Source of the DNA: Acidobacteriota bacterium
Lineage (GTDB): Bacteria; Acidobacteriota; Vicinamibacteria; Vicinamibacterales; UBA2999
Reading direction: 5' to 3'
Assembly: GCA_020851565.1 (NCBI GenBank)
Contig: JADZCN010000037.1
Location: 168,716-232,715 of the forward strand
Length of the DNA: 64,000 nt
Below the pieces are notes generated by a model that was not told the origin of the DNA, did not search any database, and saw nothing but the letters and a program-made list of their open reading frames with translations. Both the position numbers and the translations under genes were made by a program. Shown here in pieces: positions 41,167 to 49,896 of the stretch. The first letter of the stretch is position 1. Each line of letters opens with the position of its first letter.

Positions 41167-44163
41167 ATGCGTGTCGCTCGAATCACGACCGGTGTCGTTG
41201 CCGTCCTGCTGACGACGCAGGTGGGCGGGGCCGCACGGCAGGGGACGCCTGGCGTGCAGGACGCCGCGTGGTCGCCGGACGGCCGCCGCATCGCGGTGTC
41301 GTACCTGGATCGTATCTGGACGATGAACCCCGACGGGCACCAGGCCCGCGCGCTGGCCCCGGCCGACTCCGGCGCGGTGGAGCGCGAGCCCGCGTGGTCG
41401 CCCGATGGCACGCGCCTCGCCCATGCCGCCAATCGCGGTGGCGGCTTCGACATCGTCGTCACCGTGGTGAAGACCGGCGCCTCGACCGTGGTCGCGGCCA
41501 TGCCGGGCGACGAGCGCTGGCCGTCGTGGACGGCGGACGGCCGGCTCGTCTTCGCGCACCGCGGGGCGCCGCCTGCCGGCCGCGGTGCGGACGCCTCGCG
41601 CCAGTGGGATCTCTACCTGGCCATCCCGGTCGCCGGTTCCGACGCCTGGCAGGCCCCGGTGCCGCTCACCGACACCGTCGACAGCGAGACCTTCCCACGC
41701 GTGTCGCCCGACGGCCGGAAAATCGCGTTCGTCTCGGAGCGCGATGCCGAGGACGACGTGGACCTGTGGTGGATGCCGCTCGTGTCCTCCGGCGTGACCC
41801 GGCCCGTGCCGCTTGGCGCCCGCGTGACCTCACCGGCGTCCCGCTCCGGCGCGTCCATTCCGTCCGTCGAGACAAAGGCGCCGCGCGCCACGGTCATCGC
41901 CCGCGCGAGAGGTGCCGAAGGGCCGCTGGCGTGGGCCCCCGACAGCCAGCGGGTTGCGTACTACGCCGTTCGCGAGGGCATCGGGTCGGTCTGGGTGGCC
42001 AGCGTCGAGCCCGCTCGCCCCGAGGCGGACGAAGCTCCCGAGCCGCGCGCGAGGCCGTCGGCGCCGCCGCAGCTCGTGTCGCGCAGGGGCGGGGCGCCGG
42101 CCTGGTCGCCGGATGGCCGGACGATTCTCGTCACGGGTTTGCCGGACCCGCAGCCCGTCTACAACGGCAACCCGCTCCGCAGCGAGGCCGAGCCGCCGCC
42201 ACTGTTCGCGCTGAACGCCGCGTTCCAGATCTGGCGCGTGCCCGCGCCGCTGCCCGTGCACGAGTCGGGCGGGGAGGTGACCGCGAGCCTGCCGCTGTCG
42301 CCGGCCCTGCTGACCTCGGCGTTCGACCGGGTATGGGAGACGCTGCGCGGCTTGTACTACTCGACGGGACCGTCCGCCGAGGCATGGACGAAGGCGCGCG
42401 ACGGTTATCGCCCCCGCGCGGCTGCGGCGAAGACCGACGCCGCGTTCGAAGCCATCGTGGACGAGATGGTGGCCGAGCAGCCGCTCATCAAGCCCGTCGT
42501 CACCTCGAACGGCGGCATGGTCGTGTCGGGCCATCCGCTGGCCTCGGAGGCGGGCCGCCTGGCGTTCGAGAAGGGCGGCAACGTCGTGGACGCGATGATC
42601 GCCGTCTCGTTCGCGCTCGGCGTCGTCGAGCCGGAGGCCTCGGGCGTCGGTGGCGACGGTTCCGCGGTGCTCTACCTGAAGGGCATGAAGCGCCCAACGG
42701 TGATCGAGTACAAGGACATGACGCCCATGCGCGCGACACCGGACAACCCGGCAATCGTGCAGAACGGGCGGCTCGTCGCCGACGGCCCGGCCGCGGCCAA
42801 CATCCCGGGCGTCGTGGCCGGCCTCGATCACCTGTACCGGAACTACGGCAGCGGCAAGGTGAAGTGGGAAGAGCTGATCGAACCTGCGATCAGGCTGGCC
42901 GACGAGGGCTTCGTCCTGGACGAGGCGCTGCCGACGACCATCGCGGAGGGGCGCCGTTTCCTGGAGAAGTGGCCCGAGGCGGCGAAGATCTACCTGCCGG
43001 GCGGGCAGGTACCGCGGCCGGGCGACCGGTTCTTCAACAAGGACTACGCCTCCACGCTGCGCGCCATCCAGAAAGGCGGCGCCGAGGCGTTCTACCGCGG
43101 CGCGATCGCGCGGAAGATCGCGGAGGATATGGAGGCCAACGGCGGCATCCTGACCTACGCCGATCTCGCGCAGTATCGCGCCATCGAGCGCGAGCCCGTG
43201 GTGGGGCAGTACCGGGGGCACGCGCTCTACGCGGGCGGCCCGCCCGTCGCCACCGGCATCCAGCTGTTCGAGTCGCTGCACGTCCTGGAGCAATATCAGC
43301 CGAAGCCCGGCGCGCGCCTCGTGACCGACGCGGACTATTTCCACTACCTCATCGAGGCGTGGAAGGTGCGCGATCCCCTGCGGCGCGTGGCGGATCCGGA
43401 GCGCTGGCCCGTGGACTTCGCCGAGCACCTGACGATGGAGCACGCGCGGAAGCTGTTCCAGAAGATCGAGCCGATGAAGGCCTCGCGCTACGAACGGCCG
43501 CCCGACGAGGACCAGGGGCCCCAGGGGCCGCCGACGGTGGCGCCGCGCATCTCCACGGGCACGACGTCGTTTGCCGTGGCCGACGCCGAGGGCAACATGA
43601 TTGCCGTCACCCAGACGCTGAGCACCTGGGGCGGGACGTTCTACGTGTCGAAGGGCCTGGGCTTTCTCTACAACAACCACCTGCGGTCGAACCGCCTGGC
43701 GTCGGGCGCGTACGGGAGCCTCGTGCCGCTGGCGCGATCGAGCACGGCCAGCGTGCCGACGCTGGTGTTCGAGAAGAAGGCCTCGGGGGAGGAGGTGCCG
43801 AAGCTGGCGGTGGGCTGCGCGGGCAACGCCTGGATCCCGGTGTCGGTGTACAACATCATCACGGGCGTCATCGACGGCGGGCTCGGGGCGCAGCGGGCCA
43901 TCGAGGCCGCTCGCTTCCTGCCGGGGCGCGACCCCGCGGACCCGACCGGCGACGGCGAGCGAGTGGAGATCGAGGATCGTTTCCCGCGAAGCCTCATCGA
44001 CACGCTGCGCGCGCGCGGGCATCTATTCCAGAAGATCGGCCGCAAGGGCGAAGTGCGCTACGGCTACGCCGCGGCCATCACCGTGGACGTACCGAACGGC
44101 CGTGTCGAGGGAGGTGCCGAGCCAAGACGCTCCCATGCGGCGGTGGCGGCGGCCAGGCGATAA
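41167..44163 (+). CDS. tricorn-like propeller fused to gamma-glutamyltransferase
   Basis: 998 aa with a signal peptide (TTGVVAVLLTTQVGGAARQG). Residues ~30-380 are PD40-type propeller repeats (AAWSPDGRRIAVSYLDRIW, EPAWSPDGTRLAHAANR, RVSPDGRKIAFVSERD, PAWSPDGRTILVTG). Residues ~383-435 resemble the helical C1 domain of tricorn protease (AFDRVWETLRGLYYSTG, AWTKARDGYRPRA, IVDEMVAEQ). From ~445 comes a full Ntn-hydrolase gamma-glutamyltransferase: GMVVSGHPLASEAGRLAFEK, EASGVGGDGSAVLYL, nucleophile T799 in ISTGTTSFAVAD, and a small subunit to the end. The usual Thr-Thr-His is Thr-Thr-Ser. It should cleave itself before T799 and act on gamma-glutamyl peptides outside the cytoplasm. It starts 19 nt after transketolase with AGGAG 10 nt upstream. 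Confidence 0.85.
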   Translation: MRVARITTGVVAVLLTTQVGGAARQGTPGVQDAAWSPDGRRIAVSYLDRIWTMNPDGHQARALAPADSGAVEREPAWSPDGTRLAHAANRGGGFDIVVTVVKTGASTVVAAMPGDERWPSWTADGRLVFAHRGAPPAGRGADASRQWDLYLAIPVAGSDAWQAPVPLTDTVDSETFPRVSPDGRKIAFVSERDAEDDVDLWWMPLVSSGVTRPVPLGARVTSPASRSGASIPSVETKAPRATVIARARGAEGPLAWAPDSQRVAYYAVREGIGSVWVASVEPARPEADEAPEPRARPSAPPQLVSRRGGAPAWSPDGRTILVTGLPDPQPVYNGNPLRSEAEPPPLFALNAAFQIWRVPAPLPVHESGGEVTASLPLSPALLTSAFDRVWETLRGLYYSTGPSAEAWTKARDGYRPRAAAAKTDAAFEAIVDEMVAEQPLIKPVVTSNGGMVVSGHPLASEAGRLAFEKGGNVVDAMIAVSFALGVVEPEASGVGGDGSAVLYLKGMKRPTVIEYKDMTPMRATPDNPAIVQNGRLVADGPAAANIPGVVAGLDHLYRNYGSGKVKWEELIEPAIRLADEGFVLDEALPTTIAEGRRFLEKWPEAAKIYLPGGQVPRPGDRFFNKDYASTLRAIQKGGAEAFYRGAIARKIAEDMEANGGILTYADLAQYRAIEREPVVGQYRGHALYAGGPPVATGIQLFESLHVLEQYQPKPGARLVTDADYFHYLIEAWKVRDPLRRVADPERWPVDFAEHLTMEHARKLFQKIEPMKASRYERPPDEDQGPQGPPTVAPRISTGTTSFAVADAEGNMIAVTQTLSTWGGTFYVSKGLGFLYNNHLRSNRLASGAYGSLVPLARSSTASVPTLVFEKKASGEEVPKLAVGCAGNAWIPVSVYNIITGVIDGGLGAQRAIEAARFLPGRDPADPTGDGERVEIEDRFPRSLIDTLRARGHLFQKIGRKGEVRYGYAAAITVDVPNGRVEGGAEPRRSHAAVAAARR

Positions 44164-44182
44164 CGGCGACCACGGCCCTGAG

Positions 44183-44245
44183 ATTGCACCCTTGCACCTT
44201 GCACCCTTGCACCATTGCACCCTTGCACCATTGCACCCTTGTACC
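44183..44245 (+). repeat. GCACCCTTGCACC repeat array
   Basis: Six to seven 8-nt units (TTGCACCC, TTGCACCA) immediately upstream of the bcp ribosome-binding site. Confidence 0.85.
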
Positions 44246-44268
44246 GTGAACCCCCGGAGGGCTCCTCC

Positions 44269-44736
44269 ATGTCTCTGATCGATCCCGGCAAGAAGGCTCC
44301 CGCGTTCTCGCTGAAAGACCAGTCGGGCAAGACGCACACGCTGGCCGACTACGCCGGCCGTCCCGTCGTGCTGTATTTCTATCCGAAGGACGACACGCCA
44401 GGGTGTACTGCCGAAGCCTGTGCGTTCCAGGACAACTTGCCGAAGTTCGGCAAGAGCAAGGCGGTCGTCCTCGGCGTCAGCGTGCTCGACGAGAAGAGCA
44501 AGGCGAAATTCGCGGACAAGTACTCGTTGACGTTCCCCCTGCTGGCCGATCCCGACCACGCCATCATCGAGAAATACGGCGCGTGGCAGGAGAAGTCGAT
44601 GTACGGCCGCAAGTACATGGGCGTGGCCCGCATGACCTACCTCATCGGCCCGGACGGAAAGGTCGTCCAGCGCTGGGATGCGGTGAAGGTGAAGGGACAC
44701 GCGGAGGACGTGCTCCGGGCGGTCGCGGCACTCTGA
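44269..44736 (+). CDS. bcp: peroxiredoxin, Bcp/PrxQ type
   Basis: 155 aa thiol peroxidase reducing hydrogen peroxide and organic peroxides in the cytosol using thioredoxin. Peroxidatic Cys in [17 protein letters not shown], with the resolving Cys five residues later, the PrxQ C-x4-C pattern. It opens [20 protein letters not shown] and has the [16 protein letters not shown] and [12 protein letters not shown] segments of the family. GGAGGG (44256-44261) is 7 nt before the ATG. Stand-alone, between repeat arrays. Confidence 0.95.
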   Translation: MSLIDPGKKAPAFSLKDQSGKTHTLADYAGRPVVLYFYPKDDTPGCTAEACAFQDNLPKFGKSKAVVLGVSVLDEKSKAKFADKYSLTFPLLADPDHAIIEKYGAWQEKSMYGRKYMGVARMTYLIGPDGKVVQRWDAVKVKGHAEDVLRAVAAL

Positions 44737-44738
44737 GC

Positions 44739-44900
44739 TGGGGCTTGGGACTTGGGGCTTGGGACTTGGGGGTTGGGGTCTTGAGGTCTTGAGGTCTTGG
44801 GGTCTTGAGGTCTTGAGGTCTTGGGGTCTTGAGGTCTTGAGGTCTTGGGGTCTTGGGGTCTTGGGGTCTTGAGGTCTTGAGGCCTTGAGGTCTTGAGGCC
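44739..44900 (-). repeat. CCTCAAGACC array, opposite orientation
   Basis: Eighteen or so 9-nt units (on plus: TTGGGGTCT, TTGAGGTCT), the longest copy of the CCCAAGACC family. It fills the gap between bcp and the metal-pump relative. Confidence 0.85.
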
Positions 44901-44923
44901 GTATCGCTGGCCAAGGTTCTTCT

Positions 44924-46246
44924 GTGTCATCTGGGTCATCTGCGGGATCTGCGCCATCTGCGGGACCTGCGTCATCTGCGGCCCCTGCGGGATCTGCGCC
45001 ATCTGCGGCTCCGGGGTCGCGGTCTGAGTTGCGCCTCCACGTTCGCGGGATGGACTGCGCGGACGAGGCGTCGCTCATCCGCCACGTGCTGGACGTCCCC
45101 GGCATCCTCCACATCGAGTTCGATCTCGTCGGCCGGCAGGTGAGCGTGTCGTACGACCCGGCACTGCTGCAGCCCGACGAGATCCTCGCGCGCGTGGGCC
45201 GGACGGGACTCGGCGTGCACGCGCACGCGCACGGCGAGCACGTGCACGACGATCACCACGCGCACGGCCAGGCGCCCGCGCATCCCGATCGGACGTGGTT
45301 GTGGGCAGTGGCGAGCGGCGCGCTGATGCTCACGGGCTGGGCCCTGGACGCGTGGCGGGCCGATACGTGGGTCGAGGCGCTGGTGGGCCACGATCACGGG
45401 CCGGCGGAGGGCGGGGCCGCCGGCACGCGCCCGATCACCTCGGTGGCCGCCTACGCGGCGTCCATCATCCTGGGGCTGGCGCCGGTCCTGCCGCGCGCGC
45501 TCGTGTCGCTGCGCTATCTCCGGCTCGACATGCACGTGCTGGTGTCGGTGTCGGCGTTGGGCGCGGCGGCGGTGGGGCAGTGGGCGGAGGGCGCCGCCGT
45601 GGCGTGCCTGTTCGCGCTCGCTCACTTGATGGAGGCCTGGAGCATCGAGCGCGCGCGCATCGCGGTGAGCGAGCTGGTCGGGCACGAGCCGGGGTGGGGT
45701 GAGGACGGCCACCGCACCTCGGCGGGCGTCGAGCGCTGGATCGAGCGCTTCGCCGCCGTCTACACGCCGCTCGTGACCTCGGCCGCGCTGACGCTGGTCG
45801 TCGTGCCCCCGCTGTTCGATGGCGCCTGGGGCACGTGGTTCTACCGTGGCCTCATCTTCCTCGTGCTGGCGTGCCCGTGCGCGCTGGTCATCTCCACGCC
45901 GGTGACCGTCGTAGCCGCCGTCACGTCCGCCGCGAGGCGGGGCGTGCTCTTCAAGGGGGGCCTGGCGCTGGAACGCGCCGCCGCCGACGCGCCTGGCGCG
46001 CTCGCTCGGCACGACGTGGTGCTCATGCCGGGCGCAGCCGCCGATGCCGGGACCTTCGCCGGCACGCACGCCCGCCGTGCCCTCGGCGTCATCCGGCAGA
46101 ACGTCACCCTCGCGCTCCTGACGAAGCTGGCCTTCCTCGTTTCGGCCGTCATGGGCGCCGCCCCGCTCTGGCTCGCCGTCCTCGCCGACACCGGCGCCAC
46201 CGTCGCCGTCACCCTGAATGGCCTGCGCCTCCTGCGGGCGAAGTGA
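44924..46246 (+). CDS. P1B-type ATPase relative lacking actuator, P and N domains
   Basis: 440 aa. A heavy-metal-associated domain (RGMDCADEASLIRHVL, C45) is followed by a His-rich loop (HAHAHGEHVHDDHHAHG) and about eight membrane segments. These include LACPCALVISTPVTVVAAVT with C317-Pro-Cys, the metal-transport motif of Zn/Cd/Cu pumps. It lacks the TGE actuator loop, the DKTGT phosphorylation site and the ATP-binding domain. ARIAVSELVG joins directly to WIERFAAVYTPLVTSAALTL, and LALERAAADAPGALARHDVVLMPG fuses the pre-DKTGT segment to the GDGVNDAP-like end. It cannot pump by ATP hydrolysis; metal binding or a partner role is possible. The first ~33 residues (Ser/Ala/Gly/Pro) derive from a CATCTGCG repeat; TTG 45029 would begin just before the metal domain. 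Confidence 0.85.
   Translation: MSSGSSAGSAPSAGPASSAAPAGSAPSAAPGSRSELRLHVRGMDCADEASLIRHVLDVPGILHIEFDLVGRQVSVSYDPALLQPDEILARVGRTGLGVHAHAHGEHVHDDHHAHGQAPAHPDRTWLWAVASGALMLTGWALDAWRADTWVEALVGHDHGPAEGGAAGTRPITSVAAYAASIILGLAPVLPRALVSLRYLRLDMHVLVSVSALGAAAVGQWAEGAAVACLFALAHLMEAWSIERARIAVSELVGHEPGWGEDGHRTSAGVERWIERFAAVYTPLVTSAALTLVVVPPLFDGAWGTWFYRGLIFLVLACPCALVISTPVTVVAAVTSAARRGVLFKGGLALERAAADAPGALARHDVVLMPGAAADAGTFAGTHARRALGVIRQNVTLALLTKLAFLVSAVMGAAPLWLAVLADTGATVAVTLNGLRLLRAK
44929..45013 (+). repeat. CATCTGCGGGATCTGCGCC array at a gene start
   Basis: Nine units of 9-15 nt lie between the GTG at 44924 and the metal domain, read in frame as Ser-Ala-Gly-Ser-Ala-Pro. It either extends the protein or marks an over-called start. 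Confidence 0.8.
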
Positions 46247-46248
46247 AA

Positions 46249-46402
46249 GAAACCACGAAGGCACGAAGGGCACGAAGAACGGACGAAGTCGGATACTCCC
46301 AAGACCTCAAGACCTCAAGACCTCAAGACCTCAGGACCCCAAGACCCCAAGACCCCAAGACCCCAAGACCCCAAGACCCCAAGACCCCAAGACCCCAAGC
46401 CC
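46249..46402 (+). repeat. CACGAAGG then CCCAAGACC repeat arrays
   Basis: 46249-46288 is a CACGAAGG array; 46297-46402 is eleven or more units of ACCTCAAGA and ACCCCAAG. They occupy the gap between convergent genes and reach to 6 nt from the PIG-L stop codon. Confidence 0.85.
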
Positions 46403-46407
46403 CGCAT

Positions 46408-49035
46408 CTATCGCGGCGCTTTCGACAGGCCGAGCAGGTTTGCGAACAGCCGGTACGCACCGGGCACGCCGGCCGGGAGCTGCCTGAACCACGCGTACGA
46501 CGTGTAGACGTAGCGCCCCTTGCCGATCTCCGCGTAGAGCTCGCCGCCGTTGTTGACCGGCTCGTTCGGGTCGCCCGACTCGAGGAGCGGGGTGTAGCGC
46601 GGGTCGAATTTCGAGAAGCCGTAGAGATTGCGCTCCTGCACCCAGCCCTCGAAATCTGCCGGGCCGATTGCGTTCGGGAATCGAAACCGTGGGTGGTCCG
46701 GCCGCAGGATGCGCACAGGCGCGGTCTCGTCGGTGACTCGCGCGCCGATCTGGCCGGGGAACGGTGCGAGCCCCCGCGTGGCATAGTCGGTCTGCTGGTA
46801 CTGCACCACCAGCGTGCCGCCGCCCTCCACGTACTCCCGCAGGCGTGCCGTGGCTGCGACGAAGTCGGGCCGCGCCTCCGAGGCCCGCACGCCGACAACG
46901 ATGGTGTCGAAGCGGGAGAGGTCGCCCGTGGCGAGCATGGCCGCGTCGAGCAGCCCGACCGCCAGGCCGAGGCGGCTGATGGCATCCGGCACCTGGTCGC
47001 CGCTGCCCATGATGTAGCCCACGGTCACCGGCGCCACGTCCAGGTCGAACGCCTGGACGCGGACCGACGCCGGCGCGTAGAGCCGGTGCGTCTGGATGTG
47101 CGGGTAGGCTATGGTCTGCAGGTCCTGCGTGTAGCGCGTGCCGTCCACTTCGACGTGCGCGGCAATCTCGAATGTCCCCGCCGGAACCGGCGTGGGAGGC
47201 GTGACGGTGAAGCTGGCGGCCGTGCGCTCGCCCGGCTTCAGCGATACGGGCACCTGGGCGGGCACCGAGGTCCACCCGCGCGGCACGACGAGCGCCACCG
47301 ATCCGTTCACGTCGGTCCGCGCCTGGCTCGAGACACGCACCACCACCGCGCGCGGATCCACGGCGCGGCCCGACGGCACGATCATGAGGCGGGAATCCAG
47401 GCCGACAGCCACCGCCGGCACCACGGCCACGTGGCGCCGGATCTCGCCGCGGATGCGATCCGCATAGCGATACTCGACGGGCCGCGCGAGCTCGAACGAC
47501 ACGCCGGCGATTTCCACGGGCAGGTGCGCGGTGAGAAGCGGCTCGGCGACCGGCGCGCCCTTTGGCGAGCCGGCGGGCCACTCGAACAGGTCGCCCTTGC
47601 GCGCCTGCACAAGCCAGTACGGCTGTGTGAGCGGCGCATCGGCCGGCGCCTGCGCGCGGAACGTCGTCGACGCGGTGGGCGACTCGCGGAAGAAACGCGC
47701 GAACGGGTTGTCCGCATCGTTGTCCGCCGGTCGCGGCGTAGGCTCAATCGTCCATCCGGTCGGGCCCGTCACGCGGGGGGTGCCGAGCCGGACCGCCGAC
47801 GGATCCGCGGCAAACGCGCGCACGTCCACGACGACGGCGTCGCCGGGTGTGAGTGTCTCGGCGTTGGCCAGCGGATCCAGGGCCAGGCCCGCCGCCGCGG
47901 CGAGCGCCTCGGTGAAATCGCGCTCCTTGAACGCCAGCAGGAAATCGGCCTCGGCCTTCGCGTCGGCCGACGCCGGCAACGCTCGTGCCGCGGCCCGTGC
48001 CGCGCGCGTGGCCGAGAGCCCACGCGCCAGGGCCGGCACGATGGTGGAGGGTGTGCGCGCATCGTACTGGCGCGACGCCTCCCTGGCCGCTGCGTCCATG
48101 GCCGCCAGCTCCGCTCTCAGCGAGCCATCGGGCAGTCCCGCCAGAGCCGCCAGGCCCGGCACCGAGGTGTCGATTCCCGTGAACAGGCTCGTCTCGCCCG
48201 TGCCCGGCGCGCTCGTGTGATTCGTGACGAGGCGAAGCAGCGAGCGCTGCGGCCCCATCAGCTCGATGGCGCCCATCTCCTGCGACTTGTGCTGGCTGCG
48301 GCCCTCGAAGGCAACCTCCGCGTACGACCGCCCGGTGACGGGGTCGAAGCGGCCCGTCGCGATCTCCGTCGTTGGCGGGGCCTTGGGGTCGGGCCGGAAC
48401 AGCTGGCCCACGTAGAGCTTCTTCGCCTGCCAGGGGCGCAGCCCTTCCGCGATCTGCTCGGGGAACTGCGAAGGATCCGCCGCGGCCGCGAACGCCAGCG
48501 GCGTCAGCGATCCGGCCAGCTGGTGCTGACCGTGGCCGTCGGCCGGCGTGCCGCTGAACCGGGATGCGACGACGAGGGGCCGGTACTGCCGGAGGATCCG
48601 GACCATGTCGCCCAGTACCTCGCGCGTGCCCCACTTCCGGCCGGCCTCCTCGAGCGTCTTCGAGAACCCGTAGTCCATCGTTCGCGTGAAGAACTGCTCG
48701 CCGCCGTCAAGGCGACGCGCCTGCAGCAGTTCCTCGGTGCGGATGACGCCGAGCGCCTCGAAGAGCTCGGTGCCGATGATGTTCTGCCCGCCCTCGCCGC
48801 GGTTGAGCGCGAGATAGGCGACGCGCGCGTGATCGCCGCGCGCCAGGGTTGCGATGAGCGCCGAATCCTCATCGTCGGGATGCGCGCCGGTGTGCAGCGC
48901 GCTGGCCGTGGTCTGAAGCCGCCCGAGCAGCACTGACAGGCCGGCGGCGCCACGGTTGTAGATGGGTCGGACCTGTGCCGAGATCGCGCCGGTGACGATG
49001 AGGGCCAGGGTGGAGGCGAGGACGAGTCTGCGCAT
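46408..49035 (-). CDS. exported PIG-L family deacetylase-like protein
   Basis: 875 aa with a Sec signal (RLVLASTLALIVTGAISAQ). Residues ~30-280 are a PIG-L / LmbE domain: GAHPDDEDSALIATLARG holds the zinc-binding His-Pro-Asp-Asp, NRGEGGQNIIGTELFEALG follows, and GTPADGHGQHQLAG supplies the distal His. The large remainder includes Ig/NEW3-like beta regions (PVSLKPGERTAASFTVTPP) and a C-terminal GATase-like fold (DTIVVGVRASEARPDF, GGTLVVQYQQTDYATRG). The family deacetylates GlcNAc-type sugars; an extracellular sugar N-deacetylase is plausible. ATG 49035 is preferred over 49059. TACGAT lies 11 nt upstream. Confidence 0.88.
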   Translation of the reverse strand: MRRLVLASTLALIVTGAISAQVRPIYNRGAAGLSVLLGRLQTTASALHTGAHPDDEDSALIATLARGDHARVAYLALNRGEGGQNIIGTELFEALGVIRTEELLQARRLDGGEQFFTRTMDYGFSKTLEEAGRKWGTREVLGDMVRILRQYRPLVVASRFSGTPADGHGQHQLAGSLTPLAFAAAADPSQFPEQIAEGLRPWQAKKLYVGQLFRPDPKAPPTTEIATGRFDPVTGRSYAEVAFEGRSQHKSQEMGAIELMGPQRSLLRLVTNHTSAPGTGETSLFTGIDTSVPGLAALAGLPDGSLRAELAAMDAAAREASRQYDARTPSTIVPALARGLSATRAARAAARALPASADAKAEADFLLAFKERDFTEALAAAAGLALDPLANAETLTPGDAVVVDVRAFAADPSAVRLGTPRVTGPTGWTIEPTPRPADNDADNPFARFFRESPTASTTFRAQAPADAPLTQPYWLVQARKGDLFEWPAGSPKGAPVAEPLLTAHLPVEIAGVSFELARPVEYRYADRIRGEIRRHVAVVPAVAVGLDSRLMIVPSGRAVDPRAVVVRVSSQARTDVNGSVALVVPRGWTSVPAQVPVSLKPGERTAASFTVTPPTPVPAGTFEIAAHVEVDGTRYTQDLQTIAYPHIQTHRLYAPASVRVQAFDLDVAPVTVGYIMGSGDQVPDAISRLGLAVGLLDAAMLATGDLSRFDTIVVGVRASEARPDFVAATARLREYVEGGGTLVVQYQQTDYATRGLAPFPGQIGARVTDETAPVRILRPDHPRFRFPNAIGPADFEGWVQERNLYGFSKFDPRYTPLLESGDPNEPVNNGGELYAEIGKGRYVYTSYAWFRQLPAGVPGAYRLFANLLGLSKAPR

Positions 49036-49061
49036 GGGCGTCAGCCCATCGTACCCCACTG

Positions 49062-49147
49062 GTTGGGAGGTTCTGGGGTTCTCGGGTTCTCAGGTTCTCG
49101 GGTTCTGGGGTTCTGAGGTCCGCGGGTTCTGAGGTTCTCAGTTCTGC
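49062..49147. repeat. GGTTCTGGGGTTCTCG repeat array
   Basis: Nine to ten 8-nt units (GGTTCTCG, GGTTCTGA). The same family is at 57254-57336. Confidence 0.85.
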
Positions 49148-49204
49148 GGTTCGTCGTCGAGGGCGCCGGGGCCTGGGGTGGCCCCGGCGCGATATGGTGA
49201 TTGG

Positions 49205-49768
49205 CTACCGCGCGCCCTGCCGGCGCGGGCGGCGCTCACGGGGGTTCTGCGCGCGCTCCTGCTGGCGCGTCTCCCTCTGCGCGCGCAGCTCCTTCGCCTT
49301 TGCCTGCTGTTCTGCGGTGAGCACGCTGAACACATCGTGGTGGACACGCGCCCGCAGCACCGCCGCGTCAGCCTGCACCGCGGCCACCTCCGCGCTCTTC
49401 GCACGGATGGCCGCTTCGTCCACGGTGTCGGCGGTGACGAGCGCGTCCATCCCCTGGTGGGCCGCACGCAGCCGATCGCCGATGTCCTTGAACGCAGCCT
49501 GGTGCGATTCGACGATGCCGCGGATCTGCTCACGCTGGGCATCGGTCAGATCGAGCTGCCGGAAGCCCCGGCCAAGCTCGCCGAGCAGGCCCATCGCTCC
49601 GCGGCCCGGGCCCGGCCCGAAGCCCGGTCCACCCGGCCCGCCAGGGCCCATGCGTCGCACCTGGGGCTGGCCCTGCGGCGGGCCGTCCTGCGCGAAGATG
49701 GGGGCCACGGCCAGGCCCGTCAGGGCCACGAGGCCGGCGGCAATCAGGAATCGAGTCGAGGTTTTCAT
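49205..49768 (-). CDS. Spy/CpxP-like periplasmic protein
   Basis: 187 aa. Signal peptide RFLIAAGLVALTGLAVAPIF, Gly/Pro-rich linker, then an all-helical domain with two LTxxQ motifs (LDLTDAQREQIRGIVESHQ and FSVLTAEQQAKAKELRAQRE). The family senses or buffers misfolding or metals in the periplasm; in E. coli, CpxP feeds back on CpxA. It is divergent from the response-regulator gene with 128 nt between starts. The genes together look like a Spy / regulator / histidine kinase stress module. GGAG sits about 7 nt before the ATG. The C-terminus is very Arg-rich. Confidence 0.85.
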   Translation of the reverse strand: MKTSTRFLIAAGLVALTGLAVAPIFAQDGPPQGQPQVRRMGPGGPGGPGFGPGPGRGAMGLLGELGRGFRQLDLTDAQREQIRGIVESHQAAFKDIGDRLRAAHQGMDALVTADTVDEAAIRAKSAEVAAVQADAAVLRARVHHDVFSVLTAEQQAKAKELRAQRETRQQERAQNPRERRPRRQGAR

Positions 49769-49896
49769 AGGCGGGTTCTCCTTCATCTCCCTGCTTGATG
49801 AGACGGGAGGAACGTGACGGGCGCATGGCCCGGCTGTGAAAAATCTGTGGCAGCGCGGTCCGCGCGTGCCGGGACCACGTCGTATGTAGTACCAGA

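Noticed and set aside
39129..41501. N-terminal ~790 codons of the 953-codon minus frame ending at 38640
   Set aside because: Antisense to transketolase and GGT; only the last 162 codons (38640-39128) encode a credible membrane protein.
45835..48936. 1033-codon open frame on plus across the PIG-L gene
   Set aside because: Antisense to a recognisable PIG-L protein with signal peptide; Arg-rich composition typical of a shadow frame.
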